NCBI GenBank assembly: GCA_958299035.1
Contig: CATQJL010000112.1
Location: 11,260,880-11,324,879 of the forward strand
DNA: 64,000 bases
From: Cylicocyclus nassatus
Taxonomy: Eukaryota; Nematoda; Chromadorea; Rhabditida; Strongylidae
Direction of reading: 5' to 3'
Positions 22,246-33,589 of this stretch are shown here, in pieces. The notes under the pieces were generated by a model. It searched no databases, was not told where the DNA came from, and saw nothing but the letters and a program-made list of their open reading frames with translations. Numbering within the stretch: position 1 is the first letter of the stretch; each line of letters starts with the position of its first letter. The position numbers and the translations under genes are program-made.

Positions 22246-22380
22246 TACCGGCGGATTACGATCGTGTTTCCCTTGGGCGGCCAAATTTGGTGCGAAAATC
22301 CTTCATAACTTCTTTCAATAAAACGATTAGCAGAAACGGAACCCAGATTCGGAATCAGCGTTCCAAACGAGTGTAATGGT

Positions 22381-22871
22381 GAACATCCCATCTCAAAGGT
22401 CAAAGGCACCGAGTATTGTTCTCTTGTAAGCCAATGATTTAGAATTGCTTGCCTGTTGCACGAAGTACCTGGGCGTTGTAAATTCCCAAAATGCAATGCA
22501 TGATCACCCAATTTCTATGTGTTTCATTCTGCAATTTAGGTTCTATTTATTTCCCTTTCGTTGTGAAAACAACTCGCTGCGAGGAGCGAAAATAAGTTTA
22601 TGCAAGCAAATTGATCAAGTTTACGGTGTCGGCATAGGAAGTGAGACACCGTGACTGTTTTTCCTTGCGAGGAGCAGTCTTTGAATGGCTCTGCGATATT
22701 TCATCTATTACCACAATTTCACGTGTATAGGACGCACTTTTTCGATTTTTAAGCGAGTCGCTCAGCCACCTCGCTCTATTTCAAAAAACTAGACTCATGC
22801 CGCACGATGTTCTCAGGCCCCGGGCAGATCACGCGATTTGTTCTTCGCGCTGTTTGATTCTAGAAATCCTC
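22381..22871. other. No gene; one end of TCACGCGATTT MITE
   Basis: CCCGGGCAGATCACGCGATT at about 22817-22840 resembles one end of the TCACGCGATTT family. No partner end is seen. The rest is unassigned. Confidence 0.35.
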
Positions 22872-23030
22872 CGCGTGGGTGGAGGACTATATGTCGCCGA
22901 ATTTGGAAGAGTCCCGCGTAGATTCCCTGCAGGAACGCATGTCCGCGCATGTACAAGGATGCGTATTTGTCACAAATGACCGCAGGGACCGCCCTTTTTC
23001 GGCGACATATAGTCCTCTACCCCCTCCGCG
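22872..23030. mobile_element. Short GC-rich MITE (GTCGCCGAATTTGG family)
   Basis: GGTGGAGGACTATATGTCGCCGAA is mirrored by TTCGGCGACATATAGTCCTCTACC. The core (GGAAGAGTCCCGCG, ATTCCCTGCAGG, CATGTCCGCGCATGTACAAG) is shared with the copy at 61931-62113 in the opposite orientation. Confidence 0.85.
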
Positions 23031-23891
23031 TCCTACGTCCTACTCGTGTAATTAGGGTACACCAATGAGCGATATAGCCTGTAGTAAACCCCATCAGCTC
23101 AGTTAAACTGAGCTGACGTCCTCAGCCCAGCTTCGTAAGCTAAAACTAACAACCGCTTTTTCAAAGAATGCAAGCTGTAAGAAGACAGAGTCAGCGGCAG
23201 CGGCTAGAGTATGCACTACAATAACTTTAACGTACAGCTTAGGTCGTAAGTTGATCTTACAAAGTTAGATTAGGGAAAACACAAAGCTTTTTCTTTTTCT
23301 GTTTTAGATGCTTCAATTTTTCTAGAAAAATGCGGAAATGAGATTTTATCTTTCTGCTTATTTCGAAAAATTATTTTTCACGGTGTTTGAAGACGCTGTT
23401 ATTTTGTTTTTCCTTTCGGATGGCGGAATCTTTGATAGAGGACCAATTTTTCGATGTCGTATAAAATTGCCCGGCGATGTAGCAAAAGTGGGGTGCCATT
23501 AGCCACTCTCAAAAAAGCCTTGCTGAATAAATCGTAGTAGTGTATCCGTTTGAAAACGCACAATTGATAAAGCTGTTTTCTCTAAAAAGGAGCCGGTCAC
23601 TGAGTTTACAAAGGTTTCAAGTAGTTGCATTTACCAACGAAGGGATGAGTCTACTTCTGTTCGTTGATGAACGAAATTAAGTTATCTACAAAAGTCATTA
23701 TGTCAGTTTCTAACTAAATTCTTGCTCGTCTGCAAATGATTGTTTAGAAAATCTTCAACAAAGTACTTTTCTCTTTTATAGCGCTTGAGCAGATTTGTAC
23801 AACAAATATGGTGTAGTTCATAACTTCCCAATCAATGCTTTAAAGCTTGCTCCGTTTGCTTGAATTATCATAGCCCAAAGGTTGGCGGATA
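23031..23891. other. No recognised feature
   Basis: AT-rich sequence. TCAGCTCAGTTAAACTGAGCTGA at about 23097 is a small palindrome. No gene is seen. Confidence 0.4.
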
Positions 23892-24082
23892 TGCAATACC
23901 GCTCACAAAATATGCAAAATTTCCGTGAATATCGCAAAATTCCGAAAATTCCGCGATATTCCTGGAATTTCGCGAAACTTCGCGAAATTCCGGAAAGTTC
24001 GCGGAATTTTCGGAATTTCGCGGAATTTTCAGAATTTTGCGACATTTTCGGAAATTTTGCACATTCTGTGAGCGGTGTTGTA
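23892..24082. mobile_element. CAATACCGCTCACA MITE with CGCGAAATTCC repeats
   Basis: The ends GCAATACCGCTCACA and TGTGAGCGGTGTTG are inverted. The interior is built from short, nearly self-complementary units (AATTTCGCG, TTCCGGAAA, CGCGATATTCC). It is almost identical to 25767-25938. Confidence 0.9.
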
Positions 24083-25469
24083 CTCGACGTGCTAGCAACA
24101 TTTCTTACATTGTTTTGCTGCTAGTGACACATTGTAGGATAGAATATCCGCCAACACGACTTTCGAATTTGAAAGACAAATCATGAGAAGGCGATTTTGT
24201 AACATCATAACCTGTCGAACAATTCAAATAAAGATCTGTGCTAAGCATGGTCCGATAGAGGTGTTCACAAAGTTTCGAACTCACAAAAATTTGCGGACAA
24301 TTTCCGCAGTAGGTAGGCGAAAAGTGCAGGCGAAGTTGCGATCTTGATTGGTTTAGCTACTTCTATCTCACTTTAGCTTTACTGTAAGACTCTCTAGTGC
24401 AAAATAAATAGGATTTTTGTAAATCGGGACCAAAAACCACTATGAGTGAAGTTTACGGTCAATCCGATAACCTCAATATTTTAACCAAATCTTGCGCCGA
24501 GGCCAAGAGTGAGGAGCGAGAGGCCAAGAGCGCGCTATATCAGTGTGTACTGCTTCTAAGAAGCTGGAAAAAATATGGAGTGTTTAGGTATGAGAGAGGT
24601 GTCTAACATGATTTTTGGGGAAATTACGGAGCAACTTTGGGAGAGCCGATTTTACGGCCTGAGCATGCATGTTGGAGGGCTAATAACTCTGCGAATATTA
24701 CAGATAGGCTGAAGTTTGTTTTATTGGACAGATCTCTATAAATATGATTTTTAGAGAGAAGGTCGTAGTATAACAAGTTTCCAATAAAAGTGCCTAATTG
24801 ACAGCTGAACTTGGGAAATCTGTCAGTAAAGGCGAGTTTGCGCCCTTATATCTCTGCAAGTTGTAGGGTTGGGGTAATCTCATGTGGTCATTGATATGTA
24901 CTTTTGATAGCTCTATTTTTCTAGGGGTAGATCATGGCTGTAGCTCCACCGTAGGAGGCGCTATATAAAGGTGATGACGCATATTTTGAATTTTATCTCC
25001 GTGGAGAGTAGGGATAACAGGCTGGGATTGCCATTCTTCAGTTCGAATTCGAGGGGGACAGCACATATAATTCGGAGAAAATGCAGGGGCTCCGCCTGTG
25101 GAAGCCCATCTATAAACCTTCCCGGACTTGTTTTTTTTTAGTTCAGGGTCTCGCAATTTCTCCTCTTTCTCCCCCTCATTTTTTTTCCTTTCTTTATTTC
25201 TGCAGCGCCTGTGATAGTTACCCACGACCATCTGGACCTGGTTAGGGGGCTGAAAACGGCTAGAAAGGGGGTAAATCGGGCTAGAAAAACGCGATTTTCG
25301 CTTATTTTTCCTTAATTTTTCTTATTTTCTTAAATTTCGATCGTGATGCGGAGTATAAAGTGGGCGGAGCTTGCTTGGAAAAGTTTCAGCTGTATAAAAG
25401 TACTGGAAATAAGCTTATTATGGAGTTTTTCGAATTTTTCGCTTAGTTTTTCAATAATTTTTATTAATT
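24083..25469. other. No recognised gene
   Basis: It includes a 99-codon minus frame (24932-25231), rich in Lys and Glu at its start, that shows no family I recognise. A polypyrimidine stretch lies near 25150-25200. Confidence 0.35.
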
Positions 25470-25720
25470 TCCGAAATTTCGAAACCTCCAGAATATCGAT
25501 TTTATCGATTTTGACGATTTTTGGGATATCGATTTTTGTCAATTTTCGGGATTTCGAAACCATCAGAATATTGTTTTTATCGATTTTTGTCAATTTGCGA
25601 GATTTCACAACCCTCAGAATATCGATTTTGTCGATTTTCGGGATTTCACAGCCTTCAGAGTACTTCTATCGATTTTTAGGGATTTGGTGGCTCATTAACC
25701 TCCAAAATATCGATTTTTCG
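25470..25720. repeat. Degenerate tandem repeat (ATCGATTTT units)
   Basis: Irregular direct repeats of the form GATTTCGAAACC(A/T)CCAGAATATCGATTTTATCGATTTT recur at spacings of about 40-75 bp. The open plus-strand frame through it (25343-25741) reflects the repeat, not a gene. Confidence 0.65.
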
Positions 25721-25766
25721 CTTCTTAGCTGTGAACTGTAAGCCCCGCCCACTTATGATATTACTA

Positions 25767-25938
25767 TACAATACCGCTCACAAAATATGCAAAATTTCCG
25801 TGAATATCGCAAAATTCCGAAAATTCCGCGATATTCCTGGAATTTCGCGAAACTTCGCGAAATTCCGGAAAGTTCGCGGAATTTTCGGAATTTCGCGACA
25901 TTTTCGGAAATTTTGCACATTCTGTGAGCGGTATTGTA
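25767..25938. mobile_element. CAATACCGCTCACA MITE, second copy
   Basis: TACAATACCGCTCACA at the left and TGTGAGCGGTATTGTA at the right form a clean inverted repeat. The body is nearly identical to 23892-24082 but about 19 bp shorter (one CGGAATTTTC-type unit fewer). Confidence 0.92.
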
Positions 25939-26542
25939 CAGCCATTGAAATATGAAGTCTCATAAATTATGGGTAAATTCCAGTTTCCCATAGAAAGATT
26001 CATTTACAACACAATACCGTTCACGAATTGTGAGAAAAGACGTAGTTGTCGTATGAGACCCTGATCTCGTCAAATCTCGCTTGATTGGACGGTTTTGAAT
26101 ATAAGAACAGCATCCAACACAGCTCGAAGCCACTCGTCTTCCGATATGTAAATTGCTTGCTGGGATATTGTAATTGCATACTAGACAGTAATTTTTCGGC
26201 AGCAGCAAGTGGATTTGTTGTAATCAGCCACTGAGTAACCCATTGAGAGAAAACTCAATGATACGTCAGAACTGATCGGCTACCGTGCACCTACTGTATC
26301 CAAACAGTAGTCTTTATAGCAAAAGGTTTACAGCATCGAGCTGAGGCTAATGTTGCCCTTTGTTGGGAATCCATTCTCTTTGCACCGATGGCGATGCGAC
26401 GCAAAGTTCGCAAAGTTCAGTGACAGTTGCGTTTTTTTTTTGCCACAGAATTTGAACACTATAGTACATCATTGCAAAGTGTGGAATGATAGTAGCCTCT
26501 CTCGTGTTCTAGATTACTGCAAAACTTTGTTGGTAAATGACT

Positions 26543-26690
26543 GCGGCGGCGTGGCAGGAGTTCCCAAAGCCTAGCCGCTTTTCCTCGCAAGGGTACTTGC
26601 ACCTCCAGAAGTCCCTTGAAGGATATCACACCTTCTTGGGGCCCGAGGACGGCTCCGCCCATCACCCCTCCCCCTAGCTGCCCTCATTTT
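26543..26690. repeat. GGCAGGAGTTCC interspersed repeat
   Basis: GGCAGGAGTTCCCAAAGCC, TTTCCTCGCAAGGGTA, GACGGCTCCGCCCAT and AGCTGCCCTCATTTTG recur at 31383-31500 (inverted) and 31648-31775. The sequence is related to the repeat at 27640-27780. No protein or terminal repeat is visible, so the type is unknown. Confidence 0.65.
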
Positions 26691-27639
26691 GAAATGTGTA
26701 CACGCAGTGTAAGACGTGCACTGTATTATGACACCTGATATAATACTGAAATCAAGAAACAGAAAAGAAAATTCTAGATTTCTATAAGGTCTCAGAATCC
26801 GTAAATGACTGCAGCTGAATCAGCATACGAGTTATGTTTTACTCATGTTTTTAAATAAAATGACGCTTCCTCAAAAATTTGTTTTTTGGATAAAATGACT
26901 CTTCCTCAAAAACTTGTAAGTTCTCGAGCTTGCGTAAGTTTGTGAAGTATATCGTATTAATAGAAATCAAGCAGTCATGAGTCTTCCAACCACAGTACAT
27001 AACAGAAAAGTTCATCAAATTAACGCGAGTTCTAAAATTCATCTAAGAATATAGCAAATTACCATTATCTCGCAGATTTAGTGTCGTATTTGGAACTCTT
27101 AGTCAACTCTTCAATTGTGAACTCTTCAAAGTCTAGTTTTAGTACAATTGTAGGAAATACTACACTCAAATTTTTTTTGATAATTTGGATCTTATTGATC
27201 ATTAGAGGAATTGGAACAGAAAACTCATTCGAATATATGATGCAGACAAAAGTAGAAAAGTATATGTGCTAAGATATCCTAACTGTTGGAGAAAGCGTTC
27301 AGTTGCGTATTCGGAAACTTTCACAAACTCCTTCAAAAATAGGTCTTCTAATGTTGAGAAGGTAACTGGGTTCTCAAACTTCTGATGCTAAATTAGCTCA
27401 ATCAGGGCCAGTAATGTACAATTGATCAACTAGGTCCTCCAATATTTCAAATGACCGGGTTTTTTACTCAAAAAATTCTGTGCGATTTTTTTTCTGAAAA
27501 TAATGTTCAATTCTTTCAAGAGGATTGCGTAGCAGAAGTTTCCAAGCCGCCTCACTTGAGAAATGATAAATATGTCCTTCGTTTCTTCTCCATTTCTCTT
27601 CATTACCTTAATACCTGAATCCATGTTCTCGCTGCTTGC
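26691..27639. other. No recognised gene
   Basis: AT-rich. Short frames only, with no consistent splice model. Confidence 0.4.
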
Positions 27640-27780
27640 ACACGGAAGGCCAGGAGTTCCTAGCACCTTTCCTCGCACCAAGTTCGCACCATTAGTCGCA
27701 CCCAGGAGGGTTCTAGCACCTCCGCATCTCAGGTCAAGGACCGCCCATTGCTCCACCCATTAACTGCCCTCATTGTGAGG
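27640..27780. repeat. GCCAGGAGTTCC interspersed repeat, second type
   Basis: GCCAGGAGTTCCTAGCACC, TTCTAGCACCTCCGCATCTC and GCTCCACCCATTAACTGCC are mirrored at 31495-31625 and in part at 32735-32850. Confidence 0.65.
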
Positions 27781-28394
27781 TGAGCAAATAGAGAGAACAG
27801 AGAATCAGAAATTGAAGTATTGAGAACGAAAAGATTGGGAAAAAGAAGTTGTCATTTCATAGTTGAACTATATGGAAATAACTATGAACATGTGGTTTTT
27901 ACTGATTACAAATTTTAGTAATAACTACGCTTTGTTCAAGTTAGTATCAAAACTTTGGTATGAATGCAGCGCCCAGTTCTTTTTTTCAAGTTGGCGGTTA
28001 CCAATTCAGATATAAAAAACTATTTCTAGAAATAAATGTTGCCACCAGAGGTGAGATAGGTGGAGCCGGGCCCCCCAAAAGTGAAGGTGGTTCCAGCTAC
28101 CACTGACCGGCCAAAAGTGAAGGTGGTAGTGCCGGACACTCGCCTCCCAAAAACGTCGACCGGGGGGGGGGGGGGAGGCTTTAACGTCGACTGAGCCTAT
28201 TCTTCCAGTTCGTTGCCGACAGTGCGCGGAAAATAAGCAAAACAAACACAAAAAAAGATTGTTGAAAGCATATTTTTATGTATACGGCGGCATATATGTA
28301 TATTTAAAACAAACGTGTTTAGTAAATGGTGTGTTTTGAAGTGAGAGTCAGCGAGACTTCACAGATTTTATCAAGTAAATTTTGTTATAACGCA

Positions 28395-29590
28395 CTGCGA
28401 AGGAAGTAGGTCGTTCCAGGCAGTAACCGTCGAGAACCAGAATTTTGAATAATAAAATAACGATAAATTATGCGAAATTTCCACTTTTATGATCCTTGCG
28501 GTTGAAGATGTCAGCAATTGCGACTTCATAGGTTTTAAAGGGTAAGTGTTGTTCTACCAGATAGTGAAAGAATCAGGTCGATCTGAACAGTGGCCGCCGA
28601 GAACGAGAATTTTAAAGAATTAAGCGATTTTAGGTTACTTAGTGACAGCTGACGTTCAGACTATAAATCTGGAATGTGAAGGTGTGCAATGTTGCGACTT
28701 CATAGGTTTTGTAGAATAAGAATTGCTCTATCGGACTGTGCCTTAGCCGTACCGATCCATCAAGATACCGCCGAGATTCAGGCTCTTAAAAAATCGGGTG
28801 AAAAACCGGTTTTTGAATTTCAACAGCTCATAACTTCTTCAGAATTGCATGAATCATGTTGCGACTTTATAGGTTAGATTCTTCTCATCAAGAGCTTTCA
28901 GATGATATAAAATATGTGGGGGTTTCTCGCCTCTCACGGCACATGCCCGGGGGTGGAGACTTTTCACCCCAAAGTCTCCACTGGCGGTCTCCGGCCAATA
29001 CATTAACATGGGCGAGGTGGAGACTTTGGGGTGAAAAGTCTCCACCCTAGGTTAGAGCCGCAAGAATCATTGAACCCCCCACACATCATACGTCATCTGA
29101 AAGCTCTTGATGAGAAGAATCTAACCTATGAAGTCGCAACATGATTCATGCAATTCTGAAGAAGTTATGAGCTGTTGAAGTTCAAAAAGCGGCTTTTTAC
29201 CTGTTTCTTTAAGAGCCTGAATCTCGGCGGTACCTTGATGGATCGGTACGGCTAAGATATATTCTGATAAGGCAAACCTTACTCTGCAAAAGCAACATTG
29301 CATACCTCCACATTCCAGATTTATAGAATTTTAAGCATCAGCTGTCACTAAGTGACCTAGAATCGCTCAATTTTTTAAAATCCTCGTTCTCGGCGGTCAC
29401 TGCTCAGATCGACCTAATTCTTTCACTGTCTGGTAGAACAACACTTGCCCTTCAAAACCCATGAAATCGCAATTGCTGACATCTTCAACCGCAAAATTTA
29501 TGAAAATGGAAATTTCGCATAATTTATCGTTATTTTATTATTCAAAATTCTGGTTCTCGGCGGTTATTCCCTGGATCGACTTACTACATA
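28395..29590. repeat. 1.2-kb palindrome made of tandem ~170-bp units
   Basis: The left arm 28395-28925 is mirrored by 29078-29590. Within each arm, diverged direct units of about 165-175 bp recur. A GCGACTTCATAGGTTTT-type block lies at about 28514, 28690 and 28857, and a CCGCCGAGAACGAGAATTTT-type block lies near 28430, 28600 and 28770. The loop holds a second hairpin (GGTGGAGACTTTTCACCCCA at about 28955, mirrored at about 29030). No coding capacity. Confidence 0.85.
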
Positions 29591-29835
29591 GATATATGCT
29601 CTTAATACTTTCTTTTACCTTCCTTTTGCTTATTTTCCTTCTTTTGAGCTTCAGCAAAAAAAATTTTTCAAACCCAAAAGTGAATTTGGTCACCCCGTAC
29701 CAGCTCAAAAGTGAAGGTAGGCGGAGACTCGGCTCCGACTATCGACCTCTGTTTGCCACTCTCTGGATAGATTGAAAATTTGATTGTTTAGAATAAAAAA
29801 TCGGCTGCTCAAATATATTATTATAATATATGCTC

Positions 29836-30125
29836 CGAAAGTTCGTGCTGTTTTTCAGACCCATGCTCAAAACATTTAGAATGAAGATAGACAAAGGCTG
29901 TAAGCACTATCCGATGCAGGATTTCTTTCTCTTTCCAACGGCTATGTTTTCCTTGTGACCTTTCGAAGAGCACTGAGATAATCGCCGAAAACTAGAACCA
30001 TTTTTCACAACGAAAACATAGCCGTTAGAAAGAGGAGGAAATTCTGCATAGCTTACAGCGTTTGTCTACCTTCATTCTAAGTTTTTTGAGCATATGTCTG
30101 AAAAACAGCGTGAACTTTCGGAGCG
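29836..30125. mobile_element. Foldback MITE, ~290 bp
   Basis: CGAAAGTTCGTGCTGTTTTTCAG and …CTGAAAAACAGCGTGAACTTTCG are inverted. Pairing continues through TTAGAATGAAGATAGACAAA and AACGGCTATGTTTTC. ATGCAGGATTTCTTTCTCTTTCC resembles the TTAGGTTGGTGC family interior, which suggests kinship. Confidence 0.8.
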
Positions 30126-30201
30126 ACCTAATGTAAATGAAAATTGACCACTTGTGCATTTTCTTGAACAAAATCGGTCTACTACTAGAAGATTTCGAAA
30201 T

Positions 30202-30840
30202 TTACTCAGACAACTGCATCGGAAAGTTCGCGGCCTCAAAGCGTGTCATATGGCGTGCCGCGGCCCTTAAAATTCCAGCCGCGCACGCCGCGGCCCATGT
30301 AAACTTTACCGGGAACGCCGCGGTCAAAGTTGAAATCGGGAAAAGATAATCGGGAGAGTCGCGGCCCAATCACCTCATTCGGCGTGCCGCGGGCCTTATC
30401 AAAGGCCGCACTTCTTACACGCTGTAGGTTAAGGGCAACCCACGTGAGGTACGCCGCAGCGATGGGGCTACTCCAAATATTTGTGAGGTTGGGTAGTCGC
30501 TTCCCAGGTTTGGTCCTGTGTGGCAGTTGAATTTTATGCTTACGAAACAAACCCCAACAGTCGGATGAGCACCATCGACGACACTAGATGATGTCGACAG
30601 ATGAGCCAACAAGTTGGTCAATCTGCATCTAAGTCTTTGTCATGAAAGACAGTCCAAAAGATCTTTTCACTCTTTCTAGGCCCTACAAGCATGCTAATCG
30701 GGTCAACCATCGGGCGCTTCCAGGATGCGCCGCGGTCACTCATCGGGTTCAATATCGGTTTATACCGGGCAGCTCGCGGCATGGATCATTGGTGGCCGAG
30801 CAAGCACCCGCGAACTTCCCGATGCAGCTGTCTGAGTACA
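30202..30840. mobile_element. Foldback MITE with CCGCGG-rich body
   Basis: The ends TACTCAGACAACTGCATCGG…GTTCGCGG and …CCGCGAACTTCCCGATGCAG…GTCTGAGTA are inverted. The interior repeats GCCGCGG or close variants at least six times (GTGCCGCGGCCC, CACGCCGCGGCCC, AACGCCGCGGTC and others). All frames here are shadows. Confidence 0.82.
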
Positions 30841-31382
30841 TACTAGGTGGCCAATTTAGATGCCGGCTCAGAGCATTCAGCGTTCGACTTCCCAAATGAC
30901 TGTACTTACTTATCAAAGCTAGAAATCTACTTTTCGTAGATTTGACATCAGAAAAAAATTATTTTGTAACGAGATTTCGGTTTCCTTTACTCTAATATGC
31001 TGTTCATATGCTTGGATGTTCGTACTTGGACGCATGTTCACGTTCTCTTGTTCGGAGATTCGAACGCTTGACACTATAATCACACACTTAATCATCTATA
31101 GCATAACATAACAAAAGATTTCTAAGGGAGCAGGTAAAAGTGGCGAAGAAAGTGTTGCTTTACTTTTCTCTAAGACATAACTAATAGTAACCAAGATTTT
31201 GTGAATTTATCTGCACTCATTCGCCGTTTCTAATGTTTGAAAGGAAGTTGAATTCGATTAACGATTTTTCTCGAATTAGCTTAAGTGGTCCTCACTTTCT
31301 ATAAATACAAAGATTCCACAGCTTGCACAATCTAGAATGAGCGCACGAAGGCGGAGAAAAAAGCGGAGCCGTTCTACAACCT
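30841..31382. other. No recognised feature
   Basis: AT-rich sequence between repeats. No exon model is found. Confidence 0.4.
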
Positions 31383-31775
31383 GTGAAGGTGTGATGTCCC
31401 TTCCAGGCTTCTCTGAAGGTGCTAATCACTCCTGCAAGGAAAGTCGTCGAGGCTTTGGGAATCCTGCCACGCCGCCGCTTGCACACCTCACAATGAAGCC
31501 AGTAAATGGGTGGAGCGATGGGCGGAGCCTGACCTCTGAGAAACGAAGGTGCTAGAACCCTCCTGGGTGAGAATTCTGGTGCGAAGTTGGTGCGAGGAAA
31601 GGTGCTAGGAACTCCTGCACATTCTCCAATGACTGCAATATACGGAACGGCGGCGGCCCAGGAGTTCCCAAAGCCTTGCCGCCTTTCCTAGCAGGGGTAG
31701 TTAGCACCTCCAAGGGGCCTTCGCATCTTTTAGACGGCTCCGCCCACTTGCTCCGCCCACTAGCTAATCTTATTC
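31383..31775. repeat. Cluster of three GCCAGGAGTTCC-family repeats
   Basis: The order is: an inverted first-type copy (31383-31500), a second-type copy (31495-31625), and a direct first-type copy (31648-31775). The outer two are inverted relative to one another, so the cluster can fold back. The gene-like frames over it repeat at the other family sites and are not genes. Confidence 0.6.
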
Positions 31776-32734
31776 CGAGCTGTGCAGGATTGGAGTACAG
31801 TCCCAATGTGTTCTGTTAAACGGATGAATAATGACGGATGGAAGGTGACAGATGAGAAGTTATGAAATCACTTATGGGCATCGCTTTGTCGGAAGCAAGG
31901 ATACTTCCGTTTTCTCAATTTTCAGCAATATGTACATAGGTACCTCTGATGTGAAAACATATTTCTTAAGCAAGTTGCACAAGTGCAATTTTTAATGGAA
32001 TTTCTAATTTTTTTCGGATTTTTCGGACAGTTGGATCTTTCTGGTTTTTTGGCTACAAATCCGCGTAGATCAAATTTGATTCAAAACACTACCTTGTAGA
32101 GCTTGCTCTGCTCTATAGAATCAAAACCACAGAATCTATCCAGAATTAGCGTTGACTTATTGCGGTTTAGAACATTTTTGAAGCTAGATCTTGAATTATT
32201 AACCGAATAATTTGAGCTTCTCATCATTTTCAACAACTTCTTCCTAGAGTTTGAATGCGTTTCCAATACTGGGTTTTGGGCTCCACGATAGTTATTTCAA
32301 TTCATCTTTTTGTTGGCACCTCACAAAAACAAGTTTTCGAAGATTGCACTGCAAACGTATTGAGTTTGGTTGTAAATAGTGCCAGAGTGGTAGTATCAAA
32401 ATGGCGATAGTTATCATCAAGAAATCTTTGGAACGTTCATAGCAATGCTCCGTACGTTTGGCAAGCTTTAATCTATAGTAATGCAGAAACAAATGTGAAA
32501 AATTCTTTGTAGTGAAAATCAACTTATCAACGCATTTTCTTCATAAAACACAGTTCCGAATCAAAAAATATACTCACTGCTTACCTAGAAAACTAAGATT
32601 TTTTTTGGAGTTTCAAAGTGTCTTTGCTCATAAAGTGCAATAATTAGGAGATTTGCCTCGCGAGATGATGATTTTTCATGAATTTTTGTTGCATGTCTGT
32701 GCTATCCCTCAGCCCGCAGTCTTCGAATGAAACC
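31776..32734. other. No recognised gene
   Basis: AT-rich sequence with short open frames only. Confidence 0.4.
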
Positions 32735-32850
32735 AGTGAAGGAGTGGAGCGGGGGCGGGATTTGACCTTTGTTGCGCGAAGGTGCGAGGAGCTTTCTGGA
32801 GTGTGAATGCTGGTGCGAATGGAGGTGCTAGGAACTCCTGCGTCCCTTCC
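32735..32850. repeat. GCCAGGAGTTCC-family repeat, second type
   Basis: GGAGTGGAGCGGGGGCGGG, CGAAGGTGCGAGGAGC and GGAGGTGCTAGGAACTCCTGC match the family at 31495-31625, with drift. Confidence 0.6.
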
Positions 32851-33589
32851 ATATGGAACCCAACAACTGTGCAGAAGATTATTTTCCATAGGAAAACTGC
32901 CACCAGTTTGTTTGTTAAGATAAAATTTCGTGATTTTTCCGAGATACTGCTTATGAAACCTGTAGTAACAGTGGAACTGAAATCATGATGAACCAGGCAG
33001 ATTGACTGTATTCAGATAGCAAAAGAATCATCCAGGAAAAAACACTGAAATCTGTTCTTTCGAAATTTGTCCATTTTTAGTCAAAGCGGAACAGCGCATC
33101 CAAGTACATATTAGGTAGATATGGGTCTTTTTTCATTTATAATAGATTGTGAGGATTCACGTCATAGCATTTGGAATCTTACCTGTTTTTGGTAGAAATA
33201 TGATCCACGCCATATTTTGTCCCAGCATATCTAAGTTGTGAAGTAAATAGAGAAGAAGTTTTAGCTTGCTTTCCAAAAATTAGGTTTGCATAATTTGTTT
33301 CAAATGCTGCCACGATAAATTATGAAAGACCTTCGCTGTATAATAAAAGAAACATGAACAAAGTCTGACTTTTTCAATTGATAGTACTTGCTATATTGAA
33401 GCTGAAAAAGGCAATCTAACTCCAAGGGATTGGGAGGGTCAAGTAAGAGGTGTGGCACACGACGTCGGATAAGGTCCCTCCTCCTACTGAGTTCTGCTTT
33501 AATAGACTCCCCGCATAGTCGCTTACCTATGGTAAGCATAACATAGGGACCTTACCAAGCATAATGAGTAACTAGCTGATATGCCTGGC

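Larger units (their letters stand above)
21525..22380. mobile_element. Foldback element with tRNA-like arms and GGCGATCGCC loop
   Basis: The ends ACCATCACACTC and GAGTGTAATGGT are inverted. Each arm of about 280 bp holds a tRNA-like block (21664-21735 plus strand, 22180-22245 minus strand). The centre (21885-22075) has at least four GGCGATCGCC-type palindromes. The element looks like an inverted pair of tRNA-derived retroposon-like sequences, or a MITE that captured one. Confidence 0.8.

Noticed and set aside
24932..25231. 99-codon charged frame as a gene
   Set aside because: No recognisable domain, no supporting exons, and a start region generated by a polypyrimidine run on the other strand.
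25343..25741. 132-codon plus-strand frame rich in Ile, Ser and Phe
   Set aside because: It is generated by the ATCGATTTT tandem repeat.
30202..30840. CpG-island-like promoter
   Set aside because: The GC-rich motifs lie within the inverted ends of a mobile element and no gene starts there.
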